Of a DNA stretch of 64,000 nt, positions 35,156-43,981 are shown in pieces. The stretch's first letter is position 1. Each line of letters opens with the position of its first letter. Source of the DNA: Bradyrhizobium sp. SRS-191 (GTDB lineage Bacteria > Pseudomonadota > Alphaproteobacteria > Rhizobiales > Xanthobacteraceae); NCBI RefSeq assembly GCF_024586915.1, contig NZ_JANBVS010000018.1:99962-163961 (forward strand), written 5' to 3'. Under the pieces are notes generated by a model that saw nothing but the letters and a program-made list of their open reading frames with translations, was not told where the DNA came from and did no database searches. A program made the translations under genes and the position numbers.

Positions 35156-36048
35156 GCACTGTCGCGCCGACTCTCGAACCCGCCGCCAACAGCACGTCCG
35201 GCGTGATGGCCCTGATCGGGCACACGCGTTATGTGCTCGCCGAAAACAAGGTCACGGGCTTTGCCTTCGGGCTGCTGGTGATCATCCTGTTCGCGGCGAT
35301 CTTCGGGCCCTGGATCGTGCCGTATGATCCACTGGCCAGCGACACCGCGTCCGCACTGAAGCCGCCCTCGGCGGCGCACTGGTTCGGCACCGACCAGCTC
35401 GGCCGCGACATCTTCAGCCGCGTCGTCGTCGCGGCCCGGCTCGACACTTTCATCGCGGTCGCCTCGGTCGCGCTCGTGTTCTTCATGGGCGGGCTCGCGG
35501 GCGTCGCCGCCGGCTTCTTCGGCGGTTGGACCGACCGCATCGTCGGCCGTATCGCCGATACCATCATGGCGTTCCCTCTGTTCGTGCTGGCCATGGGCAT
35601 CGTCGCCGCGCTCGGTAACACCGTGCAGAACATCATCATCGCCACCGCGATCGTGAACTTCCCGTTGTATGCCCGCGTCGCGCGGGCGGAAGCCAATGTC
35701 CGCCGCAATGCCGGCTTCGTGCAGGCCGCGCGGCTCTCGGGCAACAGCGAGCTGCGCATCCTGCTCGGCCACATCCTGCCCAACATCATGCCGATCATGA
35801 TCGTGCAGATGTCGCTGACCATGGGCTACGCGATCCTCAATGCCGCCGGCCTGTCCTTCATCGGCCTCGGCGTCCGGCCGCCGACGGCGGAATGGGGCAT
35901 CATGGTCGCCGAGGGCGCGTCCTTCATGGTGTCGGGCGAATGGTGGATCGCGCTGTTTCCCGGCCTCGCGCTGATGATCGCCGTGTTCTGCTTCAACCTG
36001 CTCGGCGACGGCCTGCGCGACATCGTCGATCCGCAGCGCAGGACGTGA
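35152..36048 (+). CDS. ABC transporter permease, DppC type
   Basis: 298-residue second permease. The N-terminal OppC-type segment (VLAENKVTGFAFGLLVIILF) and WFGTDQLGRDIFSRVVVAARL are diagnostic; the EAA loop is AARLSGNSELRILLGHILPNIMP. Translationally coupled to the upstream permease by a four-base overlap. Confidence 0.93.
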   Translation: MSTVAPTLEPAANSTSGVMALIGHTRYVLAENKVTGFAFGLLVIILFAAIFGPWIVPYDPLASDTASALKPPSAAHWFGTDQLGRDIFSRVVVAARLDTFIAVASVALVFFMGGLAGVAAGFFGGWTDRIVGRIADTIMAFPLFVLAMGIVAALGNTVQNIIIATAIVNFPLYARVARAEANVRRNAGFVQAARLSGNSELRILLGHILPNIMPIMIVQMSLTMGYAILNAAGLSFIGLGVRPPTAEWGIMVAEGASFMVSGEWWIALFPGLALMIAVFCFNLLGDGLRDIVDPQRRT

Positions 36049-36075
36049 GGCGATGGACGCGAGCTGCGCGGCTGG

Positions 36076-36272
36076 ATCCTCCTTAACCTCTCCCGGCTTG
36101 CGGGGGCGCGACGAGCTGCGCTCGCGCTGTGAGGTCGGATTGCATCGGAGATGCAATCCGGGTGAGGGGGTACAGGTCTCTCAACACGCATCACTGGGTG
36201 TGGCAGCCCCTCACGCCAGCCCTCTCAGCGCGAGCGCAGCTCGTCGCGTCCCTGTAAGAACGGGGAGAGGGA
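36076..36272. repeat. Composite dispersed repeat, copy 1
   Basis: Contains GGCGCGACGAGCTGCGCTCGC near the left and its inverse GCGAGCGCAGCTCGTCGCG near the right, a GGATTGCATC/GATGCAATCC hairpin, then GGGTGAGGGGGTACAGGTCTC. The last two blocks recur in reverse orientation at 60665-60824. It lies inside the ABC operon without an obvious terminator. Confidence 0.8.
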
Positions 36273-36297
36273 GCGCACCAGACATGCGGAGCCGTTC

Positions 36298-38112
36298 ATG
36301 ACCGCCCAGCCGCTGCTCGACGTTCGCGATCTCACCGTCGAATTTTCCACCAGGCGCGGCATCGTCAAGGCGGTGCAGCATGTCGACATCTCCGTCGCCA
36401 AGGGCGAGACGCTGGCGATCGTCGGCGAGTCCGGCTCGGGCAAGTCGGTGACGTCCTACGCGGTCATGCGCATCCTCGATCGCGCTGGCCGTATCGCCGA
36501 GGGCTCGGTGATGTTCTCCGGCGTCGACGTCAAGGCGGCCGAGGAAAGCACGATGCGCGACCTCCGCGGGCGCGAGATTTCGATGATCTTCCAGAATCCA
36601 CGCGCGGCGCTCAACCCGATCCGCAAGGTCGGCCAGCAGATCGAGGACGTGCTGAAGCAGCACGCGCAGGCCGCTGCCAGCGATCGCGCCGAGAAGGCGA
36701 TCGCCGCGCTGGAGCAGGTCAAGATCGCGCGCCCGCGCGAGCGCTATCACGCCTATCCGTTCGAACTGTCCGGCGGCATGTGCCAGCGCGTGGTCATCGC
36801 ACTGGCGCTCGCCTGCAATCCGCAGCTCCTGATCGCGGACGAGCCGACCACGGGTCTCGACGTCACCACGCAGAAGGCGGTGATGGATCTCGTCGTCGAG
36901 CTGACCAAGAGCCGGGGCATGTCGACGATCCTGATCACGCATGATCTGGGTCTGGCGGCCGCCTATTGCGACCGCGTCGTCGTCATGGAGAAGGGCCGGG
37001 TGGTCGAGACCGCCAAGGCCGCCGACATCTTCGCCAACCCGCAGCATCCGTATACGCGCAAGTTGATGCGCGCGACGCCGCGGCTCGGCGTCTCGCTGCG
37101 TGAGTTGCTGCCGGAGGAGGAGGCGTCTGCATCAACTCACACAGCTTCCGTCATGGCCGGGCTTGACCCGGCCATCCATCCGCTCGCGCAAGAGTCGTCC
37201 GGGAAGATGGACCCCCGGGTCAAGCCCGGGGGTGACGAGCGGAGGGGGGACGACGAGCGGAGTGCGAGCAGCAGCAGGCCACTTCTCCTCGTCGACAAGC
37301 TCGTCAAGGAATATCCTCGCCAGGGCGCCTCCGCGACCTTGTCGAAACTGTTCGGCCGCAAGCCGGCGATCGAACCCGAGATGTTTCGCGCCGTCGACGG
37401 CATCAGCTTCACGGTCGGCCATGGCGAGAGCGTCGGCCTCGTCGGCGAGTCCGGCTGCGGCAAGTCGACGACGTCGATGATGGTGATGCGTCTGCTCGAC
37501 CAGACCTCGGGCCGCATCAGCTTCGACGGCGAGGAGATCGGCAACATCCTGCCGCAGGCGTTCGCGCGGCTGCCGCTGCGCAGCCACATCCAGATGGTGT
37601 TCCAGGATCCGACCGACAGCCTCAACCCGCGCTTCACGGCGGCGCGCGCCATCGCCGATCCGATCCTGCAGCTCGGCGAGATCAGAGGCCGTAACGCGCT
37701 GCGTGCGCGCTGCGAGGAGCTCGCGACCATGGTCGGCCTGCCGCTGAACCTGCTCGACCGTTTTCCGCACCAATTGTCGGGCGGCCAGAAGGCCCGCGTC
37801 GGCATCGCGCGCGCCATTGCGCTGCACCCGAAGCTCGTCATCCTCGATGAGCCGACGGCCGCGCTGGATGTCTCGGTGCAGGCGGTCGTGCTCAACCTGC
37901 TGCAGGACCTCAAGCAGAAATTGGGCATGAGCTATCTGTTCGTGTCGCATGATTTGAACGTGGTGCGGCTGTTGTGCGATCGTGTGATCGTGATGCGGTC
38001 GGGTCGAATCGTCGAGGAGGGCACGTCCGAACGTGTGCTAGGTGATCCACAGGACGCCTATACGCGTGAGCTGCTGACGGCGATTCCGCATCCGCCGCTA
38101 CCGGCGCATTGA
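36298..38112 (+). CDS. Fused dipeptide-type ABC ATPase (DppD-DppF), with repeat-derived linker
   Basis: 604-residue protein with two complete ABC ATPase halves. First half: Walker A GESGSGKS (about residues 42-49), signature LSGGMCQRV, Walker B LLIADEPT. Second half: Walker A GESGCGKST, signature LSGGQKARVGIARA, Walker B LVILDEPTAALD. The linker (about residues 283-315) is translated from an inserted palindromic repeat: MAGLDPAIHP and DPRVKPGGD are the typical read-through of that element, which also occurs intergenically at 63.47 kb. The insertion keeps the frame. It powers the upstream importer. Confidence 0.92.
   Translation: MTAQPLLDVRDLTVEFSTRRGIVKAVQHVDISVAKGETLAIVGESGSGKSVTSYAVMRILDRAGRIAEGSVMFSGVDVKAAEESTMRDLRGREISMIFQNPRAALNPIRKVGQQIEDVLKQHAQAAASDRAEKAIAALEQVKIARPRERYHAYPFELSGGMCQRVVIALALACNPQLLIADEPTTGLDVTTQKAVMDLVVELTKSRGMSTILITHDLGLAAAYCDRVVVMEKGRVVETAKAADIFANPQHPYTRKLMRATPRLGVSLRELLPEEEASASTHTASVMAGLDPAIHPLAQESSGKMDPRVKPGGDERRGDDERSASSSRPLLLVDKLVKEYPRQGASATLSKLFGRKPAIEPEMFRAVDGISFTVGHGESVGLVGESGCGKSTTSMMVMRLLDQTSGRISFDGEEIGNILPQAFARLPLRSHIQMVFQDPTDSLNPRFTAARAIADPILQLGEIRGRNALRARCEELATMVGLPLNLLDRFPHQLSGGQKARVGIARAIALHPKLVILDEPTAALDVSVQAVVLNLLQDLKQKLGMSYLFVSHDLNVVRLLCDRVIVMRSGRIVEEGTSERVLGDPQDAYTRELLTAIPHPPLPAH
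37147..37240. repeat. Palindromic repeat inserted within an ABC ATPase gene
   Basis: The left hairpin ATGGCCGGG..CCCGGCCAT (37153-37175) lies in a run of about 32 bases identical to 63469-63500. The right hairpin CCCCCGGG..CCCGGGGG (37211-37232) is the usual second half of this element. Both are in frame with the surrounding gene. Confidence 0.85.
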
Positions 38113-38123
38113 GGAGGAGATGC

Positions 38124-38315
38124 ATGGCCGAGCCATCGCATGAGGACTGGGACGACTACATCGACGCCGTCGGGCGCGCGCTTGGCCTGCCCATCGAGGA
38201 GGCCTGGCGTCCGGCCATCCGTGCCAATCTCGCAGTCTCGCTGAAAATGGCGAAGCTGGTCGATGAATTTTCCCTTCCTGACGAAGCCGAGCCCGCCAGT
38301 GTCTTCACCGCTTGA
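38124..38315 (+). CDS. atzG: AtzG-like small subunit (DUF4089), 63 aa
   Basis: Short helical protein: DDYIDAVGRALGLPIEEAWRPAIRANLAVSLKMAKLVDEFSLPD. This is the DUF4089/AtzG family, which forms a heterotetramer with the AtzE amidase and is needed for its stability. GAGGAGGAG precedes the start. The 3' end overlaps the amidase gene by 53 bases, supporting joint production. Confidence 0.87.
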   Translation: MAEPSHEDWDDYIDAVGRALGLPIEEAWRPAIRANLAVSLKMAKLVDEFSLPDEAEPASVFTA

Positions 38316-39726
38316 TCCCGCCGACCAGACCGCCGGTGCCATTGCCGCCGCGGTTGCCGCCGGCAAGCTCTCCGCCGTCGAGGCCACCGATGCCGTGCTG
38401 GCGCGGATCGCCGCACGCGATGGTGTGCTCAATGCGTTTACCGACGTCACCGCCGAGCGTGCGCGTGCGAAAGCGCGCGCCGTGGACGCGGACATCGCCG
38501 CCGGCAAGCCGGCCGGTCCGCTCGCCGGCGTGCCGTTCGCGGTGAAGAATCTGTTCGATGTCGAAGGGCTGCCGACGCGCGCAGGCTCCAAGATCAATCG
38601 TGACCGCGCACCTGCGGCGCGCGACGCCACGCTGATCGAGCGCATGGAGGCCGCCGGCGCCGTTCTCATCGGCGCGCTCAACATGGGCGAATACGCCTAT
38701 GACTTCACCGGCGAGAACGTGCACGACGGTCCGTCGCGCAATCCGCATGATCCGACGCGGATGAGCGGCGGCTCGTCGGGCGGCTCGGGCAGCGCCGTCG
38801 GCGGCGGCCTAGTGCCGATCGCGCTCGGCTCCGACACCAACGGTTCGATCCGCGTGCCCTCGTCATTCTGCGGCATCTTCGGGCTGAAGCCGACCTATGG
38901 CCGGCTGTCGCGCGCGCGCTCGTTCCCGTTCGTGATGAGCCTCGACCACCTCGGTCCGTTCGCACGCTCGGTCGAGGATCTCGCGCTCGCTTACGATGTC
39001 ATGCAAGGACCTGACGCAGGTGATGCCGCGTGCACGACGCGCGCGCCGGAGCCGGTCTCCGCAATGCTGTCGCAAGGGCTCGACGGCCTGCGCATCGCGA
39101 TCGCCGGCGGTCACTTTCAGAAGAACCTGTTTCCTGAAGCGGCCGAAGCCGTCAGCCGCGTCGTCGCCGCTTTGAAGGTGACGCAGGTCATCGACGTGCC
39201 GGAAGCCGCGCGCGCCCGCGCCGCGGCTTATGTCATCAGCACGACCGAAGGTGCTTCGCTGCATCTCGATCGCCTGCGCACGCGTCCGCAGGATTTCGAT
39301 CCCGCTGTGCGCGATCGCCTCATCGCAGGTGCGATGATTCCGGCGCCGATGGTCGACCGCGCGCAGAAATTCCGCCGCTGGTACCGCTCGCGCGTGCTCG
39401 ACATCTTCAAGTCCGTCGACGTGCTGATCGCGCCTGCGACACCGTGCATCGCGCCGAAGCTCGGACAGGCGACGTTCGTGCTCGACGGCGTAGAGCTGCC
39501 GGTGCGCGCGAATATCGGCATTCACACCCAGCCGATCTCGTTCATCGGACTTCCCGTCGTCGCCGTTCCGATTCCGTTGGAGCCGATGCCCATCGGCGTG
39601 CAGATCATCGCCGCGCCCTGGTGCGAACACGTCGCATTGCGTGTGGCCCACGCCTTGCAACAGCTTGGCGTCGCCGCTGCGCCGGCCCCGAGAGGAGTTC
39701 TGGAGAATGGAAGTCGATCTGCCTGA
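38263..39726 (+). CDS. atzE: AtzE-like amidase (1-carboxybiuret hydrolase type)
   Basis: 487-residue amidase-signature enzyme. The Ser-cisSer-Lys triad is readable: Lys95 in PFAVKNLFD, cis-Ser171 in SGGSSGGSG and nucleophile Ser195 in DTNGSIRVPS. In Pseudomonas ADP, AtzE with AtzG deaminates 1-carboxybiuret to 1,3-dicarboxyurea. The G-E-H order here matches atzGEH, and also hpxXYZ-type oxalurate clusters, so the physiological substrate may be either. The gene overlaps atzG upstream and atzH downstream. Confidence 0.87.
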   Translation: MNFPFLTKPSPPVSSPLDPADQTAGAIAAAVAAGKLSAVEATDAVLARIAARDGVLNAFTDVTAERARAKARAVDADIAAGKPAGPLAGVPFAVKNLFDVEGLPTRAGSKINRDRAPAARDATLIERMEAAGAVLIGALNMGEYAYDFTGENVHDGPSRNPHDPTRMSGGSSGGSGSAVGGGLVPIALGSDTNGSIRVPSSFCGIFGLKPTYGRLSRARSFPFVMSLDHLGPFARSVEDLALAYDVMQGPDAGDAACTTRAPEPVSAMLSQGLDGLRIAIAGGHFQKNLFPEAAEAVSRVVAALKVTQVIDVPEAARARAAAYVISTTEGASLHLDRLRTRPQDFDPAVRDRLIAGAMIPAPMVDRAQKFRRWYRSRVLDIFKSVDVLIAPATPCIAPKLGQATFVLDGVELPVRANIGIHTQPISFIGLPVVAVPIPLEPMPIGVQIIAAPWCEHVALRVAHALQQLGVAAAPAPRGVLENGSRSA

Positions 39727-40099
39727 CGTCGTTGCGGAGGTGACCGCGCAGTTCCAGCGTTATGAACAGGCGCTGGTCAGCAACGACGTCGCCGTGCTCG
39801 ATGAGCTGTTCAAGCAGGACTCGCGCACGCTGCGCTACGGCATCGGCGAGAATCTCTATGGCTATAGCGAGATCGCGGCGTTTCGCTCCGCACGCTCGCC
39901 GGTCGGACTGATGCGGCGCACCGCACGCACCGTGATCACGGCCTATGGCCGCGACACCGCGGTCGCCTCGACGCTGTTCTACCGCGACAGCGCACCGGGC
40001 AAGGTCGGACGTCAGATGCAGACCTGGGTCCGGTTTCCCGAGGGCTGGAGAATCGTTGCCGCCCATGTCAGCGTCATCGACGAAGCAAAGGGCGGCTGA
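39707..40099 (+). CDS. atzH: AtzH-like protein (DUF3225, SnoaL fold)
   Basis: 130-residue NTF2/SnoaL-fold protein: VSNDVAVLDELFKQDSRTLRYGIGENLYGYSEIAAFR and WVRFPEGWRIVAAHVSVID are typical of DUF3225 (AtzH/HpxZ). AtzH has been proposed to turn 1,3-dicarboxyurea into allophanate, the AtzF substrate. The ATG at 39707 has AGAGGAG/GGAGA sites and overlaps the amidase end by 20 bases. Confidence 0.85.
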   Translation: MEVDLPDVVAEVTAQFQRYEQALVSNDVAVLDELFKQDSRTLRYGIGENLYGYSEIAAFRSARSPVGLMRRTARTVITAYGRDTAVASTLFYRDSAPGKVGRQMQTWVRFPEGWRIVAAHVSVIDEAKGG

Positions 40100-40102
40100 G
40101 GC

Positions 40103-40834
40103 ATGAGTCTGGACGATCTTCCGCCGCGGACGCATCAGCGGCTCCCGCGCGATTCCGAGATGCCGCGCAGCGATCGTGCACCACCCGCCGTGGCGAAGAT
40201 CACGCGCGCGGAGGAATTGCGGCTCCAGCTCGCCGACGACATCGTGCGCGGCGCGTTGGCGCCCGGCGCTTCTTTGGACGAGACCGAGATTGCCAAGCGC
40301 TTCAACGTGTCGCGCACGCCGGTGCGCGAGGCGCTGCGCCAGCTCGCGGCATCCGGACTGATCGAGGCGCGCGCGCATCGCGGCGCGGTGGTGGCGCGGC
40401 CCTCGGTCGACCGCCTCACCGGCATGTTCGAGGCGATGGCCGAGCTCGAAGGCCTCTGCGCCGGCCTCGCCGCGCAGCGCATGACGCCGGTCGAGCGGCA
40501 ACGGCTGGAGGCCATTCACGAGGAGTTGCGCAATCTCAGCCACGCCGGCAATCCCGAGCGTTTCCACGAGGTGAACGAGCGCTTCCACAACGCGATCTAC
40601 GCCGGCGCGCACAACGCCTACATCGCCGAGATCACCCTGGCGACGCGGGTCCGCGTGCAGCCGTTCCGCCGCGCCCAGTTCCGCAATCTCGGCCGCCTCG
40701 CCAAGTCGCACGCCGAGCACGACCGCGTCGTCGTTGCCATCCTGCGCGGTGACAAGGCCGGCGCGGCCAATGCCATGAAGGCTCACATCGAGCTGGTGCG
40801 CGGCGAGTATGAGATCTACGCGGTGTCGGTGTAG
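40103..40834 (+). CDS. GntR-family (FCD) transcriptional regulator
   Basis: 243-residue repressor-type regulator. The winged helix (about residues 36-100) contains ETEIAKRFNVSRTPVREALRQLAASGLIEARAHRGAVV. An all-helical FCD effector domain follows, with the metal/ligand histidines in FHEVNERFHNAIYAGAHN and AKSHAEHDRVVVAI. It starts four bases after atzH, so it is the last gene of the operon. It probably controls this cluster and the convergent allophanate hydrolase; a fitting palindrome lies upstream of the latter. Confidence 0.92.
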   Translation: MSLDDLPPRTHQRLPRDSEMPRSDRAPPAVAKITRAEELRLQLADDIVRGALAPGASLDETEIAKRFNVSRTPVREALRQLAASGLIEARAHRGAVVARPSVDRLTGMFEAMAELEGLCAGLAAQRMTPVERQRLEAIHEELRNLSHAGNPERFHEVNERFHNAIYAGAHNAYIAEITLATRVRVQPFRRAQFRNLGRLAKSHAEHDRVVVAILRGDKAGAANAMKAHIELVRGEYEIYAVSV

Positions 40835-40996
40835 ATGGAGCCGCCGCCCGTAGGGACGGCAAAGCGGCCGCCGTCAGGCGGCAGCGTCCCCACCGTGGTA
40901 CGGCGGGCGGATCAGCCGGCGGCACGGCGCCACTGCTGTCTCATTGTGCGATAGGGCTCGGATGCGCCTTTGCCCACCCTACGTTCTCGAACGAGG

Positions 40997-42787
40997 TCAG
41001 GTCTTCCGCGCCATGTAGGCGCGCCAGCCGCCGAACTCCGAGATGTCGCGCGCGCCATCGAGCGCGGCCGGCTCGACGAGGAAGCCCTTGGCGCTGCGGC
41101 CGTCAGCCAACCGGATCGTGCCGATCGACAGCGGCGGCGGGATGAGGTTGACGAACTTTCCGAAACTCGCGGCCGACAGCGCCCAGAGCTCCACCGCCAT
41201 TGCGGTGCCCTTGCCGTCCTCGATACGCAGCATGCCAGGCTTCGGCGGCGTCGTCGACAGCGCATAGAGCTTGTAGTCCGGCGCGGTCGATGCCGCCTCC
41301 AGCAGCCGGCCGCCGAGACCAGTCAGCTCGTGATTCAGCGCCATGCCGGAGAGATGCGCACCGACCACGACGATGGCGATCTCGTCGCCATGCAGCGCGG
41401 GTGACACCGGCGCGAGCGGCGGCTGCGCGATCGATTTCGCGCCGACCGGCAGCGCCGTGTCGGCATGGAACGCGCGGCCGAGGCTGGCGAGGGCGGCGTC
41501 GCGTCCGGCGGGCGCCAGCAGCGTGATTCCGAACGGAATGCCGTCGCTACGCATCGCGGCCGGCACCGCCAGTCCGCACATGTCGAGCAGGTTGACGAAG
41601 TTGGTGTAGGTGCCGAGCCGGCTGTTGAGCAGGATCGGGTCGGCCAGCACCTCGGCGGTCGTGTAGGCGGTCGGCGCCGTCGGCAACACCATCGCATCGA
41701 TCTCGCCAAAAGTGCGCTCGGCCACCTTGCGCAGCGCCTGCAGGCGATACAGCGCCGCGAACGCATCTGCCGCGCTGCCGCGCGCGCCGCCGATGGTGAT
41801 CTCGCGCGTCACCGGATGGATGGCGTCGGGATCCGACGCCAGCAGATCGCGGATGACGAGGTAGCGTTCGGCGACCCACGGGCCTTCATAGAGCAGCCGC
41901 GCCGTCTCGTAGAACGGCTCGAGGTCGAACTCGACGAGCTCCGCGCCGAGCTTGACGAAGCGCGCGACGGCGGCGCCGTAGGCCGCCTCCGCCGCCTTGT
42001 CGCCGAAGAAGATCAGTTGTCCAGAGCGGGGAATGCCGAGCTTCACCCCCTTGGGAAACGCGGTCACCGCCTCCAATGGCCGGTCGCGCGAAAATGCATC
42101 GAGCGGATCGGGCGCGGCCATCACCGAAAGTGCGGCGACGGCATCATCGACCGTGAGCGAGAACACAGAGATGCAGTCGAGCGTGCGGCACGCCGGCACC
42201 AGCCCCGCCGTCGAGATCATGCCGAGGCTCGGCTTAAGCCCGACGATGTTGTTGAGCATGGCCGGCACGCGGCCGGAGCCCGCGGTATCCGTCCCGAGCG
42301 ACAACGGCACGAGACCGGCCGAGACCGCGACCGCCGAGCCCGAGCTCGATCCGCCCGGCACGAGATCGCCGTGAACCGGATTCTTCGGGATGCCGTAGGG
42401 CGAGCGCACGCCCACCAGGCCGGTGGCGAATTGGTCGAGATTCGTCTTGCCGATGACGATGGCTCCGGCCGCGCGCAGCCGTGCCACGGCGGTCGAATCC
42501 CGCGTCGGCGTGGAGGCGAAGGCCGGGCAGGCGGCCGTGGTCGGCAGGCCCGCGACGTCGATATTGTCTTTGACCGCGATCGGCACGCCGTACAGCGGCA
42601 GGGCCGCGGGATCCTTGCCCGCGAGCGCCTCGGCCTCGGCGAGCGCATCCGCTTCGTCGCGCAGGCTGATGAAGATGGCGGAGTCGCCGTGCGCGCGGAT
42701 CCGGTCGAACGTCCGCGCGACCGTCTGCTTCGGCGTCATCAGGCCGGCACGGTGGGCGGCAACGATCTCGGCGACGGTCTCAGTCAC
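40997..42787 (-). CDS. atzF: Allophanate hydrolase AtzF
   Basis: 596-residue hydrolase that cleaves allophanate to ammonia and CO2. N-terminal amidase domain with triad Lys73 (AVKDNID), cis-Ser147 (GGSSSG) and Ser171 (DTAGSGRVP). The C-terminal domain (about 450-596: IAIVVVGAHLSGMALNHELTGLGG, FGKFVNLIPPPLSIGTIRL) is the AtzF-specific decarboxylating domain. The GTG at 42787 has GGAG six bases upstream and gives the usual family length. It is convergent with the atzGEH-gntR operon and would complete its pathway. Confidence 0.93.
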   Translation of the reverse strand: MTETVAEIVAAHRAGLMTPKQTVARTFDRIRAHGDSAIFISLRDEADALAEAEALAGKDPAALPLYGVPIAVKDNIDVAGLPTTAACPAFASTPTRDSTAVARLRAAGAIVIGKTNLDQFATGLVGVRSPYGIPKNPVHGDLVPGGSSSGSAVAVSAGLVPLSLGTDTAGSGRVPAMLNNIVGLKPSLGMISTAGLVPACRTLDCISVFSLTVDDAVAALSVMAAPDPLDAFSRDRPLEAVTAFPKGVKLGIPRSGQLIFFGDKAAEAAYGAAVARFVKLGAELVEFDLEPFYETARLLYEGPWVAERYLVIRDLLASDPDAIHPVTREITIGGARGSAADAFAALYRLQALRKVAERTFGEIDAMVLPTAPTAYTTAEVLADPILLNSRLGTYTNFVNLLDMCGLAVPAAMRSDGIPFGITLLAPAGRDAALASLGRAFHADTALPVGAKSIAQPPLAPVSPALHGDEIAIVVVGAHLSGMALNHELTGLGGRLLEAASTAPDYKLYALSTTPPKPGMLRIEDGKGTAMAVELWALSAASFGKFVNLIPPPLSIGTIRLADGRSAKGFLVEPAALDGARDISEFGGWRAYMARKT

Positions 42788-43385
42788 GCGGCGCTCCGGA
42801 TCTGTCCTGAGCCTGATGTCTGGGGTGCCATGTCGTCGTGCTCCGCTTCGCCGATCTGCTGCTGGTGTAGCAAGGCACGTGCCATTGTGTACACGATAGC
42901 TGCCCGGCGCTGTGACCGAAAAATATTGCATATCAGAGGCTTGGGCCGCGATTTGCCCCGTGTTGCGGGAGTTGGGCGTCAAACTGCTCAGCATTTTGCC
43001 TGATTTGTAGGCAGGCGAGATAGCGGCTGGCGACGCAAGCAAGGCCGATGACCGCTGGACGTCTCCTCTCACCATTGCCTGCGCCAAAGCGTCGTCGGTC
43101 GGGGCCGTCGAACCAGGGCTGAGGTCGAGGTTGCGAACGGCAAAGGTGTCGAGTTGCGACGAGCTGCGCGCGCCCCGAAGACGGCAGCCGGATTTATGGT
43201 TGCCAGAGCAACTAATCTATGGAACGATGGTCTCGTGAAAAATGAAGGCGCAGGATGGCTTGCGCTCTGCATGGGATGGAAACGCTATGCGCAGCCTGCT
43301 TGCCGCGGGCGCGGCCGTTTGCGCGCGCGCGAGCACGTGGTCTCTTCGACTTGGTCAGCCGTTCCGCGGAGCGCGTTGCCTGGCC
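42788..43385. other. 600-base gap upstream of atzF
   Basis: Contains the palindrome at 42884-42897 and otherwise no gene I can support on either strand. The right half lies downstream of the MarR-type gene. Confidence 0.5.
42884..42897. promoter_or_regulatory. Candidate GntR/FCD operator upstream of atzF
   Basis: ATTGTGTACACGAT is a near-perfect palindrome of the GT-N-AC type bound by FCD-subfamily GntR proteins. It lies about 97 bases upstream of the atzF start, next to a plausible promoter region, and a gene for such a regulator ends the convergent operon. Binding is inferred. Confidence 0.5.
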
Positions 43386-43934
43386 TCAGCTCGCGCCGGT
43401 GACGGCGTCGAGATTGTCGTGGATGCGGCGCAGCAGCGTGATCAGAACTTCCTGCTCGTCCTTGTCGAGACACGCCAGGAGTCGCCGCTCACGCTCGAAC
43501 GCGGCGATGATGACCTTGTCGTGCGTCGCGCGCCCCTTCGCCGTCAGCGAGATCGAATGGCTGCGGCCATCCTCCGGATCGTTGCGGATCGCGATCAGGC
43601 CGCGGCTCTTCATCAGCGCCAAGGTGCGGCTGACCGGGCCCTTGTCGAAGCCGATCACGCTGCAGATGCGCGAGGCCGGAATACCCGGCTCGATCGCCAG
43701 CAGCGACATGATCCGCCATTCCGTGACGTTGACGCCGAAATTGCGCTGATAGAACGCGGTGGCGCTGTTCGACAGCTTGTTGGCTATGAAGGTGATGAAG
43801 GCCGGCACATAGCGGTCGAGATCGAGCGTGAGGCCGTGGGCCCGATCTTGGGCCTCAGGCTCGCGCGGCGGTGCTTTGCGCGGCGTTCCCTTGGTCTCGC
43901 TCATGATCCCCAGCATCCATGCATCGCCACTCAT
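43386..43934 (-). CDS. MarR-family transcriptional regulator
   Basis: About 172-182 aa depending on start (ATG at 43934, 43916 or 43904; the last gives MSETKGTP and is nearest to a purine-rich GGGGA). Winged-helix core: VTEWRIMSLLAIEPGIPASRICSVIGFDKGPVSRTLALMKSRGLI and the wing NDPEDGRSHSISLT. It is divergent from the P450 gene; such regulators typically repress adjacent aromatic catabolism genes and respond to an aromatic acid or its CoA ester. No clear operator stands out in the short intergenic region. Confidence 0.88.
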   Translation of the reverse strand: MSGDAWMLGIMSETKGTPRKAPPREPEAQDRAHGLTLDLDRYVPAFITFIANKLSNSATAFYQRNFGVNVTEWRIMSLLAIEPGIPASRICSVIGFDKGPVSRTLALMKSRGLIAIRNDPEDGRSHSISLTAKGRATHDKVIIAAFERERRLLACLDKDEQEVLITLLRRIHDNLDAVTGAS

Positions 43935-43981
43935 ACGGATACGAAAAGCCGCATGACAAGGTCAAACTTCGGGAGGGCCGC

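Noticed and set aside
43905..43981. MarR operator in the marR-P450 intergenic region (repeated ATACG)
   Set aside because: Only two short direct ATACG copies and no convincing palindrome; too little to support a site.
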